From JALYXI01 sp963716685 (lineage in GTDB: Bacteria; Acidobacteriota; Terriglobia; Bryobacterales; Bryobacteraceae): a stretch of 64,000 nt of DNA. A program made the translations under genes and the position numbers. Below the pieces are notes generated by a model that was not told the DNA's origin, did not search any database, and saw nothing but the letters and a program-made list of their open reading frames with translations. The stretch covers positions 620,001 through 684,000 of the forward strand of contig CAVQTR010000006.1 in the NCBI GenBank assembly GCA_963716685.1, given 5' to 3'. Position 1 is the stretch's first letter. Each line of letters begins with the position of its first letter. Below, in pieces: positions 34,195 to 42,630 of the stretch.

Positions 34195-35574
34195 TTAGAG
34201 TCCGTTGTTGAGGGATTGAGCGTTGGTGGTTTGCGCCTGAATGATGCCACTCAACACCGTATAACTTTGTTCGAGTGCCGCCACCAGTGCATCCGATTTC
34301 GCGAGCTGGTGCTGCAGGTTTGTTGTCAGCGTGCTGACCCGCGCCTGATCCGTGCTGATCTGCTGCTGGGTGGCGTTGATTTCAATCTGGGTCGCCAGGG
34401 AGGCTGAGGGAATGATGCCCGTAGCGGGATCTTCTATCGACGTAAGAAGATTATTGGCTGTCTGCAGGAAGCCGCCGCTGTCGGAGGTGCCAAAGAACGT
34501 ATTCAGCGCTGCCAGATTGCTGCCGGAGCTGGAAGCAAACACACTTGCGTCGAACGAGAGATGGCCCGTTGTGTCGTATGTGATGCCAAGATCCGTGAGA
34601 GCACCGATCCCTGACGCTCCGGTGTGGAAGTTGCCGAGCTGCTGAAGCGTGTTGCCCAGGGTCCCGATCAGACTGTTTCCGGCCAAAGCGCCTCCACCCG
34701 AGCCTCGATTCTTTGCCAGTTCGTCAGCAGCACTGTTGTATGCGTTGACAAAGGACGAAAGAGCGGTGCTGATGCCCTGTGTCTGCTGGCTTACGGTGAT
34801 TCGCGCGGCAACTCCGCTGGCACTCTGGGCCGAAAGATTCGCCGTCACACCCGGGGCGAGAGTGACCGTCCGGGTTGACGAGCTGATGGGATTGGTGAGA
34901 CCGTCGACCAGGTAAGTTGCCGGCGTTCCCGTGGTCACGGTATTCAGCAGCTGGGTGGAACCGCTGGTGAGTTGAACCGAGTCAGCCGCGAGGTTCGTAC
35001 TCTGCAGGCTGAGGCGGAAGTCCGGAGCCGTCCCGGATCCCACGTTCACGATGGAAGCCTGAATGTGCAGCGCGGGTTGGGCGTTGATTTCCTGCACCAA
35101 ACTGGAAAGCGTGTTGGATTGAGGCGTGATGGTTGTGTCCACGCCATTTACGGTCAGGGTGAACGAGCCCGACGCGGCGATGTTCTGTGCCGCGGGATCG
35201 GTAACCGTTGTCAACCCGTCAGCGCTGACTGTATTGGTATATGCACCAAGATCGGTCACCTCGAGAGAGTAACTGGAGGGATTGGCTCCGGAGCCGATGG
35301 TGATCTGGGCAATGGAGTTGTCCGACACAGACGCGCTTAAAGACCCCGTTTGCGCCGCGTTTTGGATCGCGGTGATGGCCGTCTGCAGGGAAGTGAATGC
35401 GGAGCCTAAAGTGGTGAGTTCGGAAGCCTTGCTTTGGAGATGGTTGGTTTGATTGGTCAGCTGCGTGATCGGAAGGGAAGCGATTCCAACTGCCCGGGTA
35501 AGCACCTGCTGAAAATCCGTGGAGAATCGGCTGGTGCCATTAAAGATCGCGCTGCTGCTGGCTGAGGTGCTCAT
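34195..35574 (-). CDS. fliD: Flagellar hook-associated protein 2, filament cap FliD
   Basis: 459 residues. N-terminal FliD_N region with the coiled coil (QLTNQTNHLQSKASELTTLGSAF), central beta domains including FTLTVNGVDTTITPQSNTLSSLV, and the C-terminal coiled coil (SDALVAALEQSYTVLSGIIQAQ). It caps the growing filament and helps flagellin fold on arrival. A Rho-independent terminator lies before its start, so it may be partly uncoupled from fliC. ATG at 35574. Confidence 0.9.
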   Translation of the reverse strand: MSTSASSSAIFNGTSRFSTDFQQVLTRAVGIASLPITQLTNQTNHLQSKASELTTLGSAFTSLQTAITAIQNAAQTGSLSASVSDNSIAQITIGSGANPSSYSLEVTDLGAYTNTVSADGLTTVTDPAAQNIAASGSFTLTVNGVDTTITPQSNTLSSLVQEINAQPALHIQASIVNVGSGTAPDFRLSLQSTNLAADSVQLTSGSTQLLNTVTTGTPATYLVDGLTNPISSSTRTVTLAPGVTANLSAQSASGVAARITVSQQTQGISTALSSFVNAYNSAADELAKNRGSGGGALAGNSLIGTLGNTLQQLGNFHTGASGIGALTDLGITYDTTGHLSFDASVFASSSGSNLAALNTFFGTSDSGGFLQTANNLLTSIEDPATGIIPSASLATQIEINATQQQISTDQARVSTLTTNLQHQLAKSDALVAALEQSYTVLSGIIQAQTTNAQSLNNGL

Positions 35575-35604
35575 GATGATTCGTCAACCCTCCCGGTGAT
35601 GAAA

Positions 35605-35629
35605 GGGCCGGAAGCTTTGCTTCCGGCCC
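35605..35629 (-). terminator. Intrinsic terminator after flagellin
   Basis: GGGCCGGAAGC pairs with GCTTCCGGCCC around an AAA loop (11-bp stem), then TTT on the minus strand. Located between fliC and fliD, so it may reduce fliD transcription relative to flagellin. Confidence 0.8.
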
Positions 35630-35635
35630 CGTGCC

Positions 35636-37120
35636 TTACGCGCCCTTCAGCAGGGTCAGAATAGCCTGCGGAGCTGAATTGGCCTGTGCGAGCGCAGCGA
35701 TAGAGGACTGCTGAAGCACCTGCGCTTTGGTCAGGTTCGCTGCCTGCGCTGCGACGTCCGCATCCCGGATCTGAGATTCCGCACCCTGGTAATTGGTAAT
35801 CTGCGACTGCGCCAGATTTACGGCATACCCGAGGTCGTTTTCACCCGCGCCGACTTTTCCCTGTGTTACGCCGAGCGTCGTTACCGCTGAGCTGATGGAA
35901 GCCAGCGCGGCCAGAGCCGATACGGTGCTGGAAGCGGAAGCCGAAGGTGCAGATACGGTCTGGGCACCCAGCGCTGTAAACAGTCCGCCGGTTCCAAGGG
36001 CCGTTTCATTGATGCTAAACGCGTTGCTGCTTTGGATGTTGATGGCGCCGCTCGCTCCCAGGACTGCCGTTATACCCGAGCCGGCCAGCTGCGTATTCAG
36101 CTGCGTAACCGCGGTGGCCGCCGTAGCGCCGGTAGTGGTGTCCAGGGAGACGTTATACGCTCCGTTGCCCGTCTGAAAGGTTGCGGTTTCCGTGGACCCG
36201 GTTTCCGCCGTAAACGCCGAGTTGATGTTGTAGTTGCCGGCATTCGTGTCAATCGAAGAAGTTGCTGTGACGGCATCGTTTCCGCCGCCGCCGGCGGCCA
36301 CTGCACTCAGAGTGAACGCCGTGCTGCCGGAAAATTGCAACTGTCCGTTAGAACCGATTCCCGCCTCAATTCCAGCCGTCTTCAATTGTGTGTTTAGGGA
36401 AGCGATCACCTGAGTGCCGCTGATTCCCGCAGTGCCACCGGCAACCGTCGCGACAACCGTGGTCGGCGCGCCGCTGGCGTTGGCCACGTTGAAGGTGAAC
36501 GTTTGGGTGCCGCCGGCCAGAAACGTTGTGGCTGCATTGTCCAGACGAACGGAATTTCCAGCCAGTCCGGTACCGCCACCCGCAACGCTGGTACCCGAAA
36601 GACCGAGGGCATTTGCGTCCACCGCGTTGTTAGATCCGCTCAGATCCACCGAAACCTGAGCATTGGCCTGGCTGCTGCCGCCACCCACGTAAACCACCAG
36701 CTTGCTGTTGAAAGATCCGCCGGTATTCAGATTGATGTTGGACGCCTGCCGCGTGATTTCACCGAGCAGCGACTGATATTCGTTGTTCAGAGTGCCGCGG
36801 TCGCCGGTGAAGGTGGCGGAAGCGGACTGGGTGGCCAGCGTCCGAAGCCGGTCGATCAGAGTGGAGATATTGCTCAGCCCGCCGTCCAGGTTCTGCAGCG
36901 CGCTCACGCCGTCATTGGCGTTGGCGACACCCTGGGTCAGCTCGGCCGTTGCGCTGCGGTAGCCGTTGGCCACAGCCAGACCGGCCGCATCGTCGCCCGA
37001 GCTGTTGATGCGATAGCCCGACGTCAGCTGTTGAATGGTTTTGTTCTGAAAATCCGTGTTGATGCGCAGGTTATTTTGCGCGATCAGAGAAGTTACGTTC
37101 GTTTGGATGGAGATCGACAT
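35636..37120 (-). CDS. fliC: Flagellin FliC
   Basis: 494 residues. The conserved D0/D1 helices are at both ends: SLIAQNNLRINTDFQNKTIQQLTSGYRINSSGDDAAGLAVANG (shown as QLTSGYRINSSGDDAAG) and SQITNYQGAESQIRDADVAA..LKGA. The middle is a long Thr/Ser/Ala/Gly-rich variable domain. It builds the flagellar filament. The start is 2 bases after the csrA stop. Its ribosome-binding site AGGA sits in the loop of a hairpin in the csrA 3' end, so translation is likely repressed by CsrA. Confidence 0.95.
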   Translation of the reverse strand: MSISIQTNVTSLIAQNNLRINTDFQNKTIQQLTSGYRINSSGDDAAGLAVANGYRSATAELTQGVANANDGVSALQNLDGGLSNISTLIDRLRTLATQSASATFTGDRGTLNNEYQSLLGEITRQASNINLNTGGSFNSKLVVYVGGGSSQANAQVSVDLSGSNNAVDANALGLSGTSVAGGGTGLAGNSVRLDNAATTFLAGGTQTFTFNVANASGAPTTVVATVAGGTAGISGTQVIASLNTQLKTAGIEAGIGSNGQLQFSGSTAFTLSAVAAGGGGNDAVTATSSIDTNAGNYNINSAFTAETGSTETATFQTGNGAYNVSLDTTTGATAATAVTQLNTQLAGSGITAVLGASGAINIQSSNAFSINETALGTGGLFTALGAQTVSAPSASASSTVSALAALASISSAVTTLGVTQGKVGAGENDLGYAVNLAQSQITNYQGAESQIRDADVAAQAANLTKAQVLQQSSIAALAQANSAPQAILTLLKGA

Positions 37121-37122
37121 TT

Positions 37123-37137
37123 CTAACGTCCTGTTAG
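37123..37137 (-). promoter_or_regulatory. CsrA-type hairpin over the fliC ribosome-binding site
   Basis: On the transcribed strand CTAAC-AGGAC-GTTAG: a 5-bp stem with GGA in the loop, the classic CsrA/RsmA site. AGGA is also the fliC ribosome-binding site, 8 bases before the ATG. The stem includes the csrA stop codon. Confidence 0.7.
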
Positions 37138-37473
37138 GGATACTTTCTGGCGTCCTGCCAGCTCCAGGTTCTCCTGCTGTTCAGGATGCCCGGCGTATCT
37201 AGCCTCAAAAGGCTTATCGGTGGGGAGGCCGGAAGTTTTAGTTTTATCTTCCGTCCGAAACCGGTTAACGATGGCATCGCGTTCTTCGGCGCCAAGCGCC
37301 GCCGCAGCTACGTTTTGCGCGCGCACAGCGGAAACTTCCGTTCGCTGAACGGAAACATAAGACGGCGCGCGCACACCGATTTTGACTCGCGCCGCGCCAA
37401 TGTCGATGATCTGAATCTCGATTTCATCACCGATCGATATGGATTGGCCCGGTCTGCGGCGAACAATCAGCAT
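37123..37473 (-). CDS. csrA: Carbon storage regulator CsrA, long form
   Basis: 116 residues. The first ~48 follow CsrA: MLIVRRRPGQSISIGDEIEI, VKIGVRAPSYVSVQRTEV, with Arg of VQR in the place of the RNA-binding Arg44. Usual CsrA has about 60-70 residues. The extra ~50 residue tail here is charged and has no clear fold, and its coding sequence holds two CsrA-type RNA hairpins. The gene follows fliW with 7 bp overlap and precedes fliC, the arrangement in which FliW sequesters CsrA and frees flagellin translation. Confidence 0.92.
   Translation of the reverse strand: MLIVRRRPGQSISIGDEIEIQIIDIGAARVKIGVRAPSYVSVQRTEVSAVRAQNVAAAALGAEERDAIVNRFRTEDKTKTSGLPTDKPFEARYAGHPEQQENLELAGRQKVSLTGR
37147..37161 (-). 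promoter_or_regulatory. Second CsrA-type hairpin, within csrA
   Basis: On the transcribed strand CTGGC-AGGAC-GCCAG: another perfect 5-bp stem with the same AGGAC loop, 24 bases upstream of the first and inside the csrA coding region. Paired sites let one CsrA dimer bridge an mRNA. Confidence 0.65.
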
Positions 37474-37931
37474 GCGGCCTCGGGGAGCGGGTGTTCGCAG
37501 CTCCAGATGGAATCTTCCTGAACGGCCTGCACCGCATCCCGGGTTTTCACATTCACGACCAGCGGCGCCAGCAGGTTAGCCACCGGATCCCGGCGTTCGT
37601 CTACGGAGATGATTGCCAGGCAAAGGACATTTTCGCCCGCCTGGGGAAGCTCGGAATCGCTGAACCCTAATACATGGGCGTCGTCGGGCTGCAGTTCCAG
37701 CTGGAACTCCGGGCAAACCACATGCGCGGGGAGTGTAATCAGGCACAAGTCCGGGCGATGGATGCTCTGCAGATACACCAGGGGGTGTTGTTCGGGAATC
37801 TCGATCGCGGCAAACTGGCGTTCGTTTTCGAAGCCGGGCAGCCCCCGCGGAAAATGGAACAGACTCGATTCCGCGCAGTCCATCGCCCCAAAGTAATTGC
37901 TCATCAGCGTCAAAGTGGCGGCAGAGTCCAT
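37467..37931 (-). CDS. fliW: Flagellar assembly factor FliW
   Basis: 154 residues. FHFPRGLPGFENERQFAAIE and VLCLAIISVDERRDPVANLLAPLVVN match FliW. In B. subtilis FliW binds CsrA and, when flagellin accumulates, exchanges partners to tune flagellin translation. The ATG at 37931 precedes SNYFG. An ATG at 37904 is an alternative. The longer frame to 38042 is antisense to the MOSC gene. The last codons overlap csrA. Confidence 0.9.
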   Translation of the reverse strand: MDSAATLTLMSNYFGAMDCAESSLFHFPRGLPGFENERQFAAIEIPEQHPLVYLQSIHRPDLCLITLPAHVVCPEFQLELQPDDAHVLGFSDSELPQAGENVLCLAIISVDERRDPVANLLAPLVVNVKTRDAVQAVQEDSIWSCEHPLPEAAC

Positions 37932-37959
37932 ACTGAGCAGCAGTGTCCGCCCTCGGGTG

Positions 37960-38502
37960 ATGTTCTCAACGCCGAAGCAGTACGCTGGAGTGGTGACCGG
38001 AAACGTCGTGCAGCTCAGCATCTCTCGGGGTGGCATCCCCAAACGGGCTATTGGGGAAGGCCTGCTCGAGCGGACCGGCCTGCAGGGTGATTTGTGGGCG
38101 CATCCACGGATTCACGGTGGCCCGGAGCAGGCCATTCTCCTGTTGGCTCTGGAAGCCATTGAGGAGCTCGCCGCCCGGGGCTTTCCCGTCTATCCTGGGG
38201 CGCTGGGAGAAAATCTGACCACGTCCGGTCTGGACCGGCGGTTGTGGAGGCCGGGCCAACAGTATCGCGTCGGTTCCGCGACAATCGAACTGACGAAGGT
38301 CCGCCAGCCCTGTGCCACCCTGGATGTCTTCGGGAAGGATCGCGATGGCCGGCCAATTCAAAAAGCGATCTACAGTGCCGCCGTCAGGCGCGGGGATTTC
38401 GCCGCCCACGAGTGGGCAGCCAGCGGATTCTATGCCCGCGTGTTGCACGGGGGCCTGATCCGCTCCGGGGTTGCCATTGCATTACAAAGCGATCGCGCGT
38501 AG
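37960..38502 (+). CDS. MOSC-domain protein (YiiM-like)
   Basis: About 180 residues. GVVTGNVVQLSISRGGIPKRA, GDLWAHPRIHGGPEQAILL, YPGALGENLTTSGLD and VRQPCATLD match the MOSC fold with its conserved Cys near residue 115, which carries sulfur in molybdenum-cofactor-related enzymes. YiiM-type members reduce N-hydroxylated purines. The ATG at 37960 is 28 bp from the divergent fliW start. Exact substrate unknown. Confidence 0.87.
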   Translation: MFSTPKQYAGVVTGNVVQLSISRGGIPKRAIGEGLLERTGLQGDLWAHPRIHGGPEQAILLLALEAIEELAARGFPVYPGALGENLTTSGLDRRLWRPGQQYRVGSATIELTKVRQPCATLDVFGKDRDGRPIQKAIYSAAVRRGDFAAHEWAASGFYARVLHGGLIRSGVAIALQSDRA

Positions 38503-38546
38503 GCACGTCAGCCGCTTCGCACAGTAAAATAGATACTGATAAAGAA

Positions 38547-39215
38547 ATGGTTCGCGACGGCATCTTTTACGCGCTGGCCTTTACCGCCGCCGGCGCTGCT
38601 GTGAATTACCTCGCCGGGGGATGGTTTGGGCTGCCTTTATTTATTGTGGCCGCCTTTTGTGCGTGGTTTTTCCGCGATCCGGAGCGCCTGACGCCAGCGG
38701 GAGATTTTGCGGTGTCTCCGGCCGATGGCAAAGTGGTGAGCGTCGTTTCTGAAAACGGACGCGACACGCGCGTCAGCATCTTTCTGAATATTTTCGATGT
38801 ACACGTCAACCGTACCCCGATTTCGGGCGTGATTTCCGACGTCCAATACTCTAAAGGCAAGTTTCTGGTGGCGAGCCTGGAAGTTGCCTCATCCCAAAAC
38901 GAGCAGAACACCGTAACGATTCAGGGCGACGGCACCCGCGTGGTCTTCAAGCAGATAGCCGGCCTGATTGCGCGCCGTATCGTCTTCACAAAGAAGCCCG
39001 GAGACCTGGTCAGCGCCGGGGAACGGATCGGCCTTATTAAGTTCGGCTCCCGTGTGGACGTAATCTTTGGCCCCGAATGGGTCCTCGAGGTCCGGCCCGG
39101 CATGAGAGTGGCAGCGGGCACAAGCATCCTGGCGCGGCGATCAGACCGTGCGCAACCGGTGCGGGTGGCCGAGGTTCCTGTGAGTGTCGAAGAAGGCCTG
39201 CTGTGCCAGACCTAG
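38547..39215 (+). CDS. psd: Phosphatidylserine decarboxylase, short type
   Basis: 222 residues. DGIFYALAFTAAGAAVNYLAGG, FFRDPERLTPA, VSPADGKVVSV, FLNIFDVHVNRTP and the processing site KFGSRVD near the C-terminus mark the short (archaetidylserine-like) decarboxylase family. Self-cleavage at Gly-Ser makes a pyruvoyl cofactor. Product is phosphatidylethanolamine. The start is the ATG at 38547. The longer frame runs through the MOSC gene. Its end overlaps pssA by 13 bp. Confidence 0.94.
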   Translation: MVRDGIFYALAFTAAGAAVNYLAGGWFGLPLFIVAAFCAWFFRDPERLTPAGDFAVSPADGKVVSVVSENGRDTRVSIFLNIFDVHVNRTPISGVISDVQYSKGKFLVASLEVASSQNEQNTVTIQGDGTRVVFKQIAGLIARRIVFTKKPGDLVSAGERIGLIKFGSRVDVIFGPEWVLEVRPGMRVAAGTSILARRSDRAQPVRVAEVPVSVEEGLLCQT

Positions 39216-40072
39216 AGAAGTCTGGCCGGCCTCCGGTACGCGCAGCTTACGCGCTGCCATCGCTTTTCACCGCCGGCAATATTTTCCTTGGCTACCTCGC
39301 GCTGCTGCATACTATTCAGGGCGCGCTGGCGGTGGGGGCTCACCCCGCAGAAGCTGCGCAGGATTTTGTATTTTCGGCAAAAACGATTGGGCTCTCCGTA
39401 CTGCTGGATGGGATTGACGGACGCGTCGCGCGAATGACGAACACAACTTCGGCTTTTGGCGCCGAGCTCGATTCGCTCGCCGACGCTATCAGCTTCGGCA
39501 TTGCACCCGCCGTGCTGGCCTTCTGCTGGGGTGTGCAGTTTGTGGATGTCGGGGCGCCCCCGTCGGTCCTGTCCGACCACCTCCAGCGCTGGGGTAAGTT
39601 CATTTCGTTTGCGTTCCTGCTCTGCGGCACCGCGCGTCTGGCGCGATTCAACGTTCAGAAGAACCCCATGCCCAAGAACCCGGGCCGCCCACATCGTAAG
39701 TATTTTGTAGGTCTGCCGATCCCGGCAGCCGCGGGTATGCTGGCCTCCGTGGTGTACTTTGCGGATGGATACCCGGTTGGCTTCCGCGCGGCCGCGGTTG
39801 TCTGGATGGGTCTGATCGCGCTGCTTTCGTTTTTAATGGTGAGCACCTGGCGTTACAACAGCTTCAAAGACCTGAATCTGCTGCGCCCTCGCTCTCCGCT
39901 GACCGTAATCCTGCTCGGCTGCTTCATCTTTTTGATTTGGAATTACTCGCAATACATGCTGCTGAGCATGGCCGGCGTCTACGTGGGCAGTGGAATCGTC
40001 ATTCGTCTTGCAGGGCTGTTGCGCCGGCTGAGGCCCGCGCGCACCCCACAACCGGAGCACCAGATTGGCTGA
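39203..40072 (+). CDS. pssA: CDP-diacylglycerol-serine O-phosphatidyltransferase
   Basis: 290 residues. The CDP-alcohol phosphotransferase signature is DGIDGRVAR, then GAELDSLAD, giving the D-G-x2-A-R..D..D pattern of the metal site. Hydrophobic segments fill the rest (LPSLFTAGNIFLGYLALL and others), so an inner-membrane enzyme. It makes phosphatidylserine for the neighbouring decarboxylase. I prefer the GTG at 39203 because the longer frame lies inside psd. TTG of the next gene overlaps its stop by 8 bp. Confidence 0.94.
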   Translation: MPDLEKSGRPPVRAAYALPSLFTAGNIFLGYLALLHTIQGALAVGAHPAEAAQDFVFSAKTIGLSVLLDGIDGRVARMTNTTSAFGAELDSLADAISFGIAPAVLAFCWGVQFVDVGAPPSVLSDHLQRWGKFISFAFLLCGTARLARFNVQKNPMPKNPGRPHRKYFVGLPIPAAAGMLASVVYFADGYPVGFRAAAVVWMGLIALLSFLMVSTWRYNSFKDLNLLRPRSPLTVILLGCFIFLIWNYSQYMLLSMAGVYVGSGIVIRLAGLLRRLRPARTPQPEHQIG

Positions 40073-41051
40073 ACTTATCGCTCTTGTCGGAAGTGAAACG
40101 CTGCTGGGCCGCGAAGTACGCGACGTGCTCGGGCAGAGCAGTCTCGGATTTAGCGTTCGTCTGGTCGCCGCCCCGGATGAAGAGGTTGGAAAACTCACGG
40201 AATCCGGCGGCGAAGCAGCTGTCCTGGTGAAACTGGACCGCGACGCGTTCGACGGTGTTGCGGTGGTGATCCTCGCCTGTTCCCCGCAAACCGCCCGGCA
40301 GGTCGCGGATCTCAAACTTTCCATCCCTTCGGTGGATCTAACGTACGCCTTGGAAGAGCAGCCGAATGCGCGGCTGCGGGCGCCCATGGTGGAACCTCAC
40401 GATTTCCGGGTGGCTCCGGATGCCAGCCAGATCGTCGCGCATCCCGCCGCAATTTCGCTCGCTCTGCTTCTCTCGCGCATTCATCCGGTTTACCCCATCG
40501 CGCGCTCCGTCGTGCATGTTTTCGAACCGGTGAGCGAGCGCGGGATGGCCGGCATTGAGGAGATGCAGCAGCAAACCGTCAACCTGCTCTCCTTCAAACC
40601 CCTCCCAAAGCAGATTTTCGATGCTCAGGTGAGTTATAACCTGCTGCCGCGCTTCGGCGAAGACGCGCCGGTGGCGCTGGAAGAGGTGGAGGCGCGCATC
40701 GAGCGTCACCTGGCAACCCTGCTGGCGAATTCCGGCGGAGCGCCCGTACCGTCGCTGCGGCTGGTGCAGGCTCCGGTATTTCATGGCTACAGCTTCTCGG
40801 TGTGGCTGGAATTCGAAACGAACCCAAATGCGACCGGACTCGAGCAAACCCTGAATGAACCGCCCATTGACGTCCGCGGCGAGGGAGTCGAGCCACCGAA
40901 TAACGTGGGCGCCGCCGGCTTGGACGGGATCGCAGTGGGCGCAATCGGACCGGACCGGAACAACCCTCGCGCCCTTTGGCTGTGGATGGCGGCAGACAAT
41001 TTGCGTTTGGCGGCGGAAAACGCCATTGCCGTCGTCAAAGAGGTCATCTGA
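40065..41051 (+). CDS. Aspartate-semialdehyde dehydrogenase-like protein lacking the catalytic Cys
   Basis: 328 residues. Asd/ArgC features include an N-terminal nucleotide-binding segment (LIALVGSETLLGREV), SFKPLPKQIFDAQVSYNLLP, EVEARIERHLATLL and FHGYSFSVWLEF. Where the family has N-P-x-C the protein reads AHPAAIS (residues 125-131), so the nucleophilic Cys is absent. It is therefore probably not a working dehydrogenase. It may be a structural or regulatory paralogue. It starts with TTG, overlaps pssA by 8 bp and lptE by 4 bp, so it is in the phospholipid-envelope operon. Confidence 0.82.
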   Translation: MAELIALVGSETLLGREVRDVLGQSSLGFSVRLVAAPDEEVGKLTESGGEAAVLVKLDRDAFDGVAVVILACSPQTARQVADLKLSIPSVDLTYALEEQPNARLRAPMVEPHDFRVAPDASQIVAHPAAISLALLLSRIHPVYPIARSVVHVFEPVSERGMAGIEEMQQQTVNLLSFKPLPKQIFDAQVSYNLLPRFGEDAPVALEEVEARIERHLATLLANSGGAPVPSLRLVQAPVFHGYSFSVWLEFETNPNATGLEQTLNEPPIDVRGEGVEPPNNVGAAGLDGIAVGAIGPDRNNPRALWLWMAADNLRLAAENAIAVVKEVI

Positions 41052-41554
41052 GAGTCGCGGGCCTGTTGATGGCGCTCAGTTTAACGGGCTGCGGCTACCA
41101 CGTTGCCGGAACTGCGAATGTGCTGCCGCCGGCTATCCACACCATCGCGGTACCGGCATTTCGCAACGTCACCACGCAATACCGTGTCTCCGACCTGCTG
41201 GCCGCCGCGGTCACGCGCGAATTCATCTCGCGCACGCGCTACCGCGTAGTCGCGAACGAACAGCAGGCCGACGCCATCCTCACGGGCGCGGTGGTCAATT
41301 TTGCAACCTATCCAACGGTGACGGATCCTGTTTCGGGCCGTGCGACGGGCATCGTGGCGATCGTTACCGTTGCCGTCACGCTGAGGGATAAAGCCGGTAC
41401 GGTGCTCTATAATCGTCCGAACTTTGAAATGCATGAGCGTTACGAGATCAGCGTCAACCCGCAGGCCTATTTCGATGAAAGCGCCCCGGCCATGCAGCGC
41501 CTCGCTCAGGATGTGGCTCGGAGCCTGGTAAGCGGCATCCTCGAGAAGTTTTGA
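41048..41554 (+). CDS. lptE: LPS-assembly lipoprotein LptE-like
   Basis: 168 residues from a proposed CTG start. The start reads MRVAGLLMALSLTGCGYHVAG: a compact lipoprotein signal with lipobox LTGC. An AAAGAGG ribosome-binding site sits 4-5 bases before, and the codon overlaps the previous stop (CTGA). The only nearby ATG (41069) leaves too short a signal, and the ATG at 40976 lies deep in the previous gene. The body has HTIAVPAFRNVTTQYRVSDLLAAAVTREF, as in LptE, which plugs LptD in the outer membrane. Confidence 0.8.
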   Translation: MRVAGLLMALSLTGCGYHVAGTANVLPPAIHTIAVPAFRNVTTQYRVSDLLAAAVTREFISRTRYRVVANEQQADAILTGAVVNFATYPTVTDPVSGRATGIVAIVTVAVTLRDKAGTVLYNRPNFEMHERYEISVNPQAYFDESAPAMQRLAQDVARSLVSGILEKF

Positions 41555-42630
41555 TGACACCGTCGCAGTTTCTCGCGAGAACCAAACGCGGCGATCTGCC
41601 GGCTGTCACGCTGCTGCTCGGCTCCGAAGGATACGACCGCCGGCGCTGCCGCGAAGCCCTGATTGCAGCCCATTTGCCGGAAGAGGATCGCGACGGCGCG
41701 ATCACTCACTACGACCTCTCCGAAGTGCCGCTCGCGCACGTCATAGATGATGCGCGGGCCATGTCGCTCTTCGCCGCGCGCCGCGTGATCCTGGCGACCA
41801 GCGCCGAAGCCGTGCTCCCTCGCACCGGAAAAGGCGGAGATGACGATGATGACGAGGGCGGCGGCACTCGCGCCGGTTCCGGATTCGACACGCTGGCGCA
41901 GTATGTGGAGAGTCCGACGCCCGGAACGGCAATCGTCTTTGAGGCATGCCGGTTCGATTTCGAAGGCGACGACAAAAAGAAGAACGACCGCATCCAGAAG
42001 TTCTTTTCAGCCGTGAAGGACGTGGTGGAACTCAGGCGCTACTCGGCGGATGAAGCTCGCGGCGTAATGATGGATCTCGCGCGCAAAACGCAGTTGACTC
42101 TTGCGCCGGGGGTGGCCGAGGCCTTGGCGGAATCGCTGGGCGGCGATGCCGGCCGGATCGCGATGGAAATTGAAAAGCTGGCGACTTACGCCGGACCGGG
42201 AGGAAAGCTGGCGCTGGAAGACGTGGCTGCGCTCATTCCCGATGCCCGTGAAAGCACGATTTTCGTGCTGGTCAGCGCCCTGGGACGCCGCGACCGCGAC
42301 CGGGCTCTTCAGGTGCTGGACACGCTGTGCCGAGACGGCGAATACCTTCCGCTCGCGCTTTCTTTTCTCTCCGCCCAGCTGCGTATGGCCTTGATCGCAA
42401 AGGAGTCAGGGCTGAAGACAGCCGGACAGATTCAGGCGCAGTTCACGAAATCGGGCATCCCGATGTGGGGATCGCGGGCGGAGCAGGTCAGCCAGACGGC
42501 GGCGAAATTTTCCCGGGAACAGCTGGAACGAGGAATGAAACTGATCTTCGCGGCCGACCGGGATTTGCGGAGTGCGCGCCCGGACGACCGCGTCGTGATG
42601 GAGAGATTTGTTGTGGAACTGACGAGCTGA
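41554..42630 (+). CDS. holA: DNA polymerase III delta subunit HolA
   Basis: 358 residues. VTLLLGSEGYDRRRCREALI at the N-terminus, EACRFDFEGDDKKKNDRIQKFF, LAPGVAEALAESLGGDAGRIAMEIEKLATY and ESTIFVLVSALGRRDRDRAL are typical of the delta clamp-loader subunit. An acidic stretch DDDDEGGG near residue 95 is a lineage insertion. ATG at 41554 overlaps the lptE stop by one base. The order lptE-holA is common in Gram-negatives. Confidence 0.93.
   Translation: MTPSQFLARTKRGDLPAVTLLLGSEGYDRRRCREALIAAHLPEEDRDGAITHYDLSEVPLAHVIDDARAMSLFAARRVILATSAEAVLPRTGKGGDDDDDEGGGTRAGSGFDTLAQYVESPTPGTAIVFEACRFDFEGDDKKKNDRIQKFFSAVKDVVELRRYSADEARGVMMDLARKTQLTLAPGVAEALAESLGGDAGRIAMEIEKLATYAGPGGKLALEDVAALIPDARESTIFVLVSALGRRDRDRALQVLDTLCRDGEYLPLALSFLSAQLRMALIAKESGLKTAGQIQAQFTKSGIPMWGSRAEQVSQTAAKFSREQLERGMKLIFAADRDLRSARPDDRVVMERFVVELTS

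Noticed and set aside
36032..37120. Plus-strand frames across flagellin
   Set aside because: Antisense shadows of fliC, which has both conserved ends.
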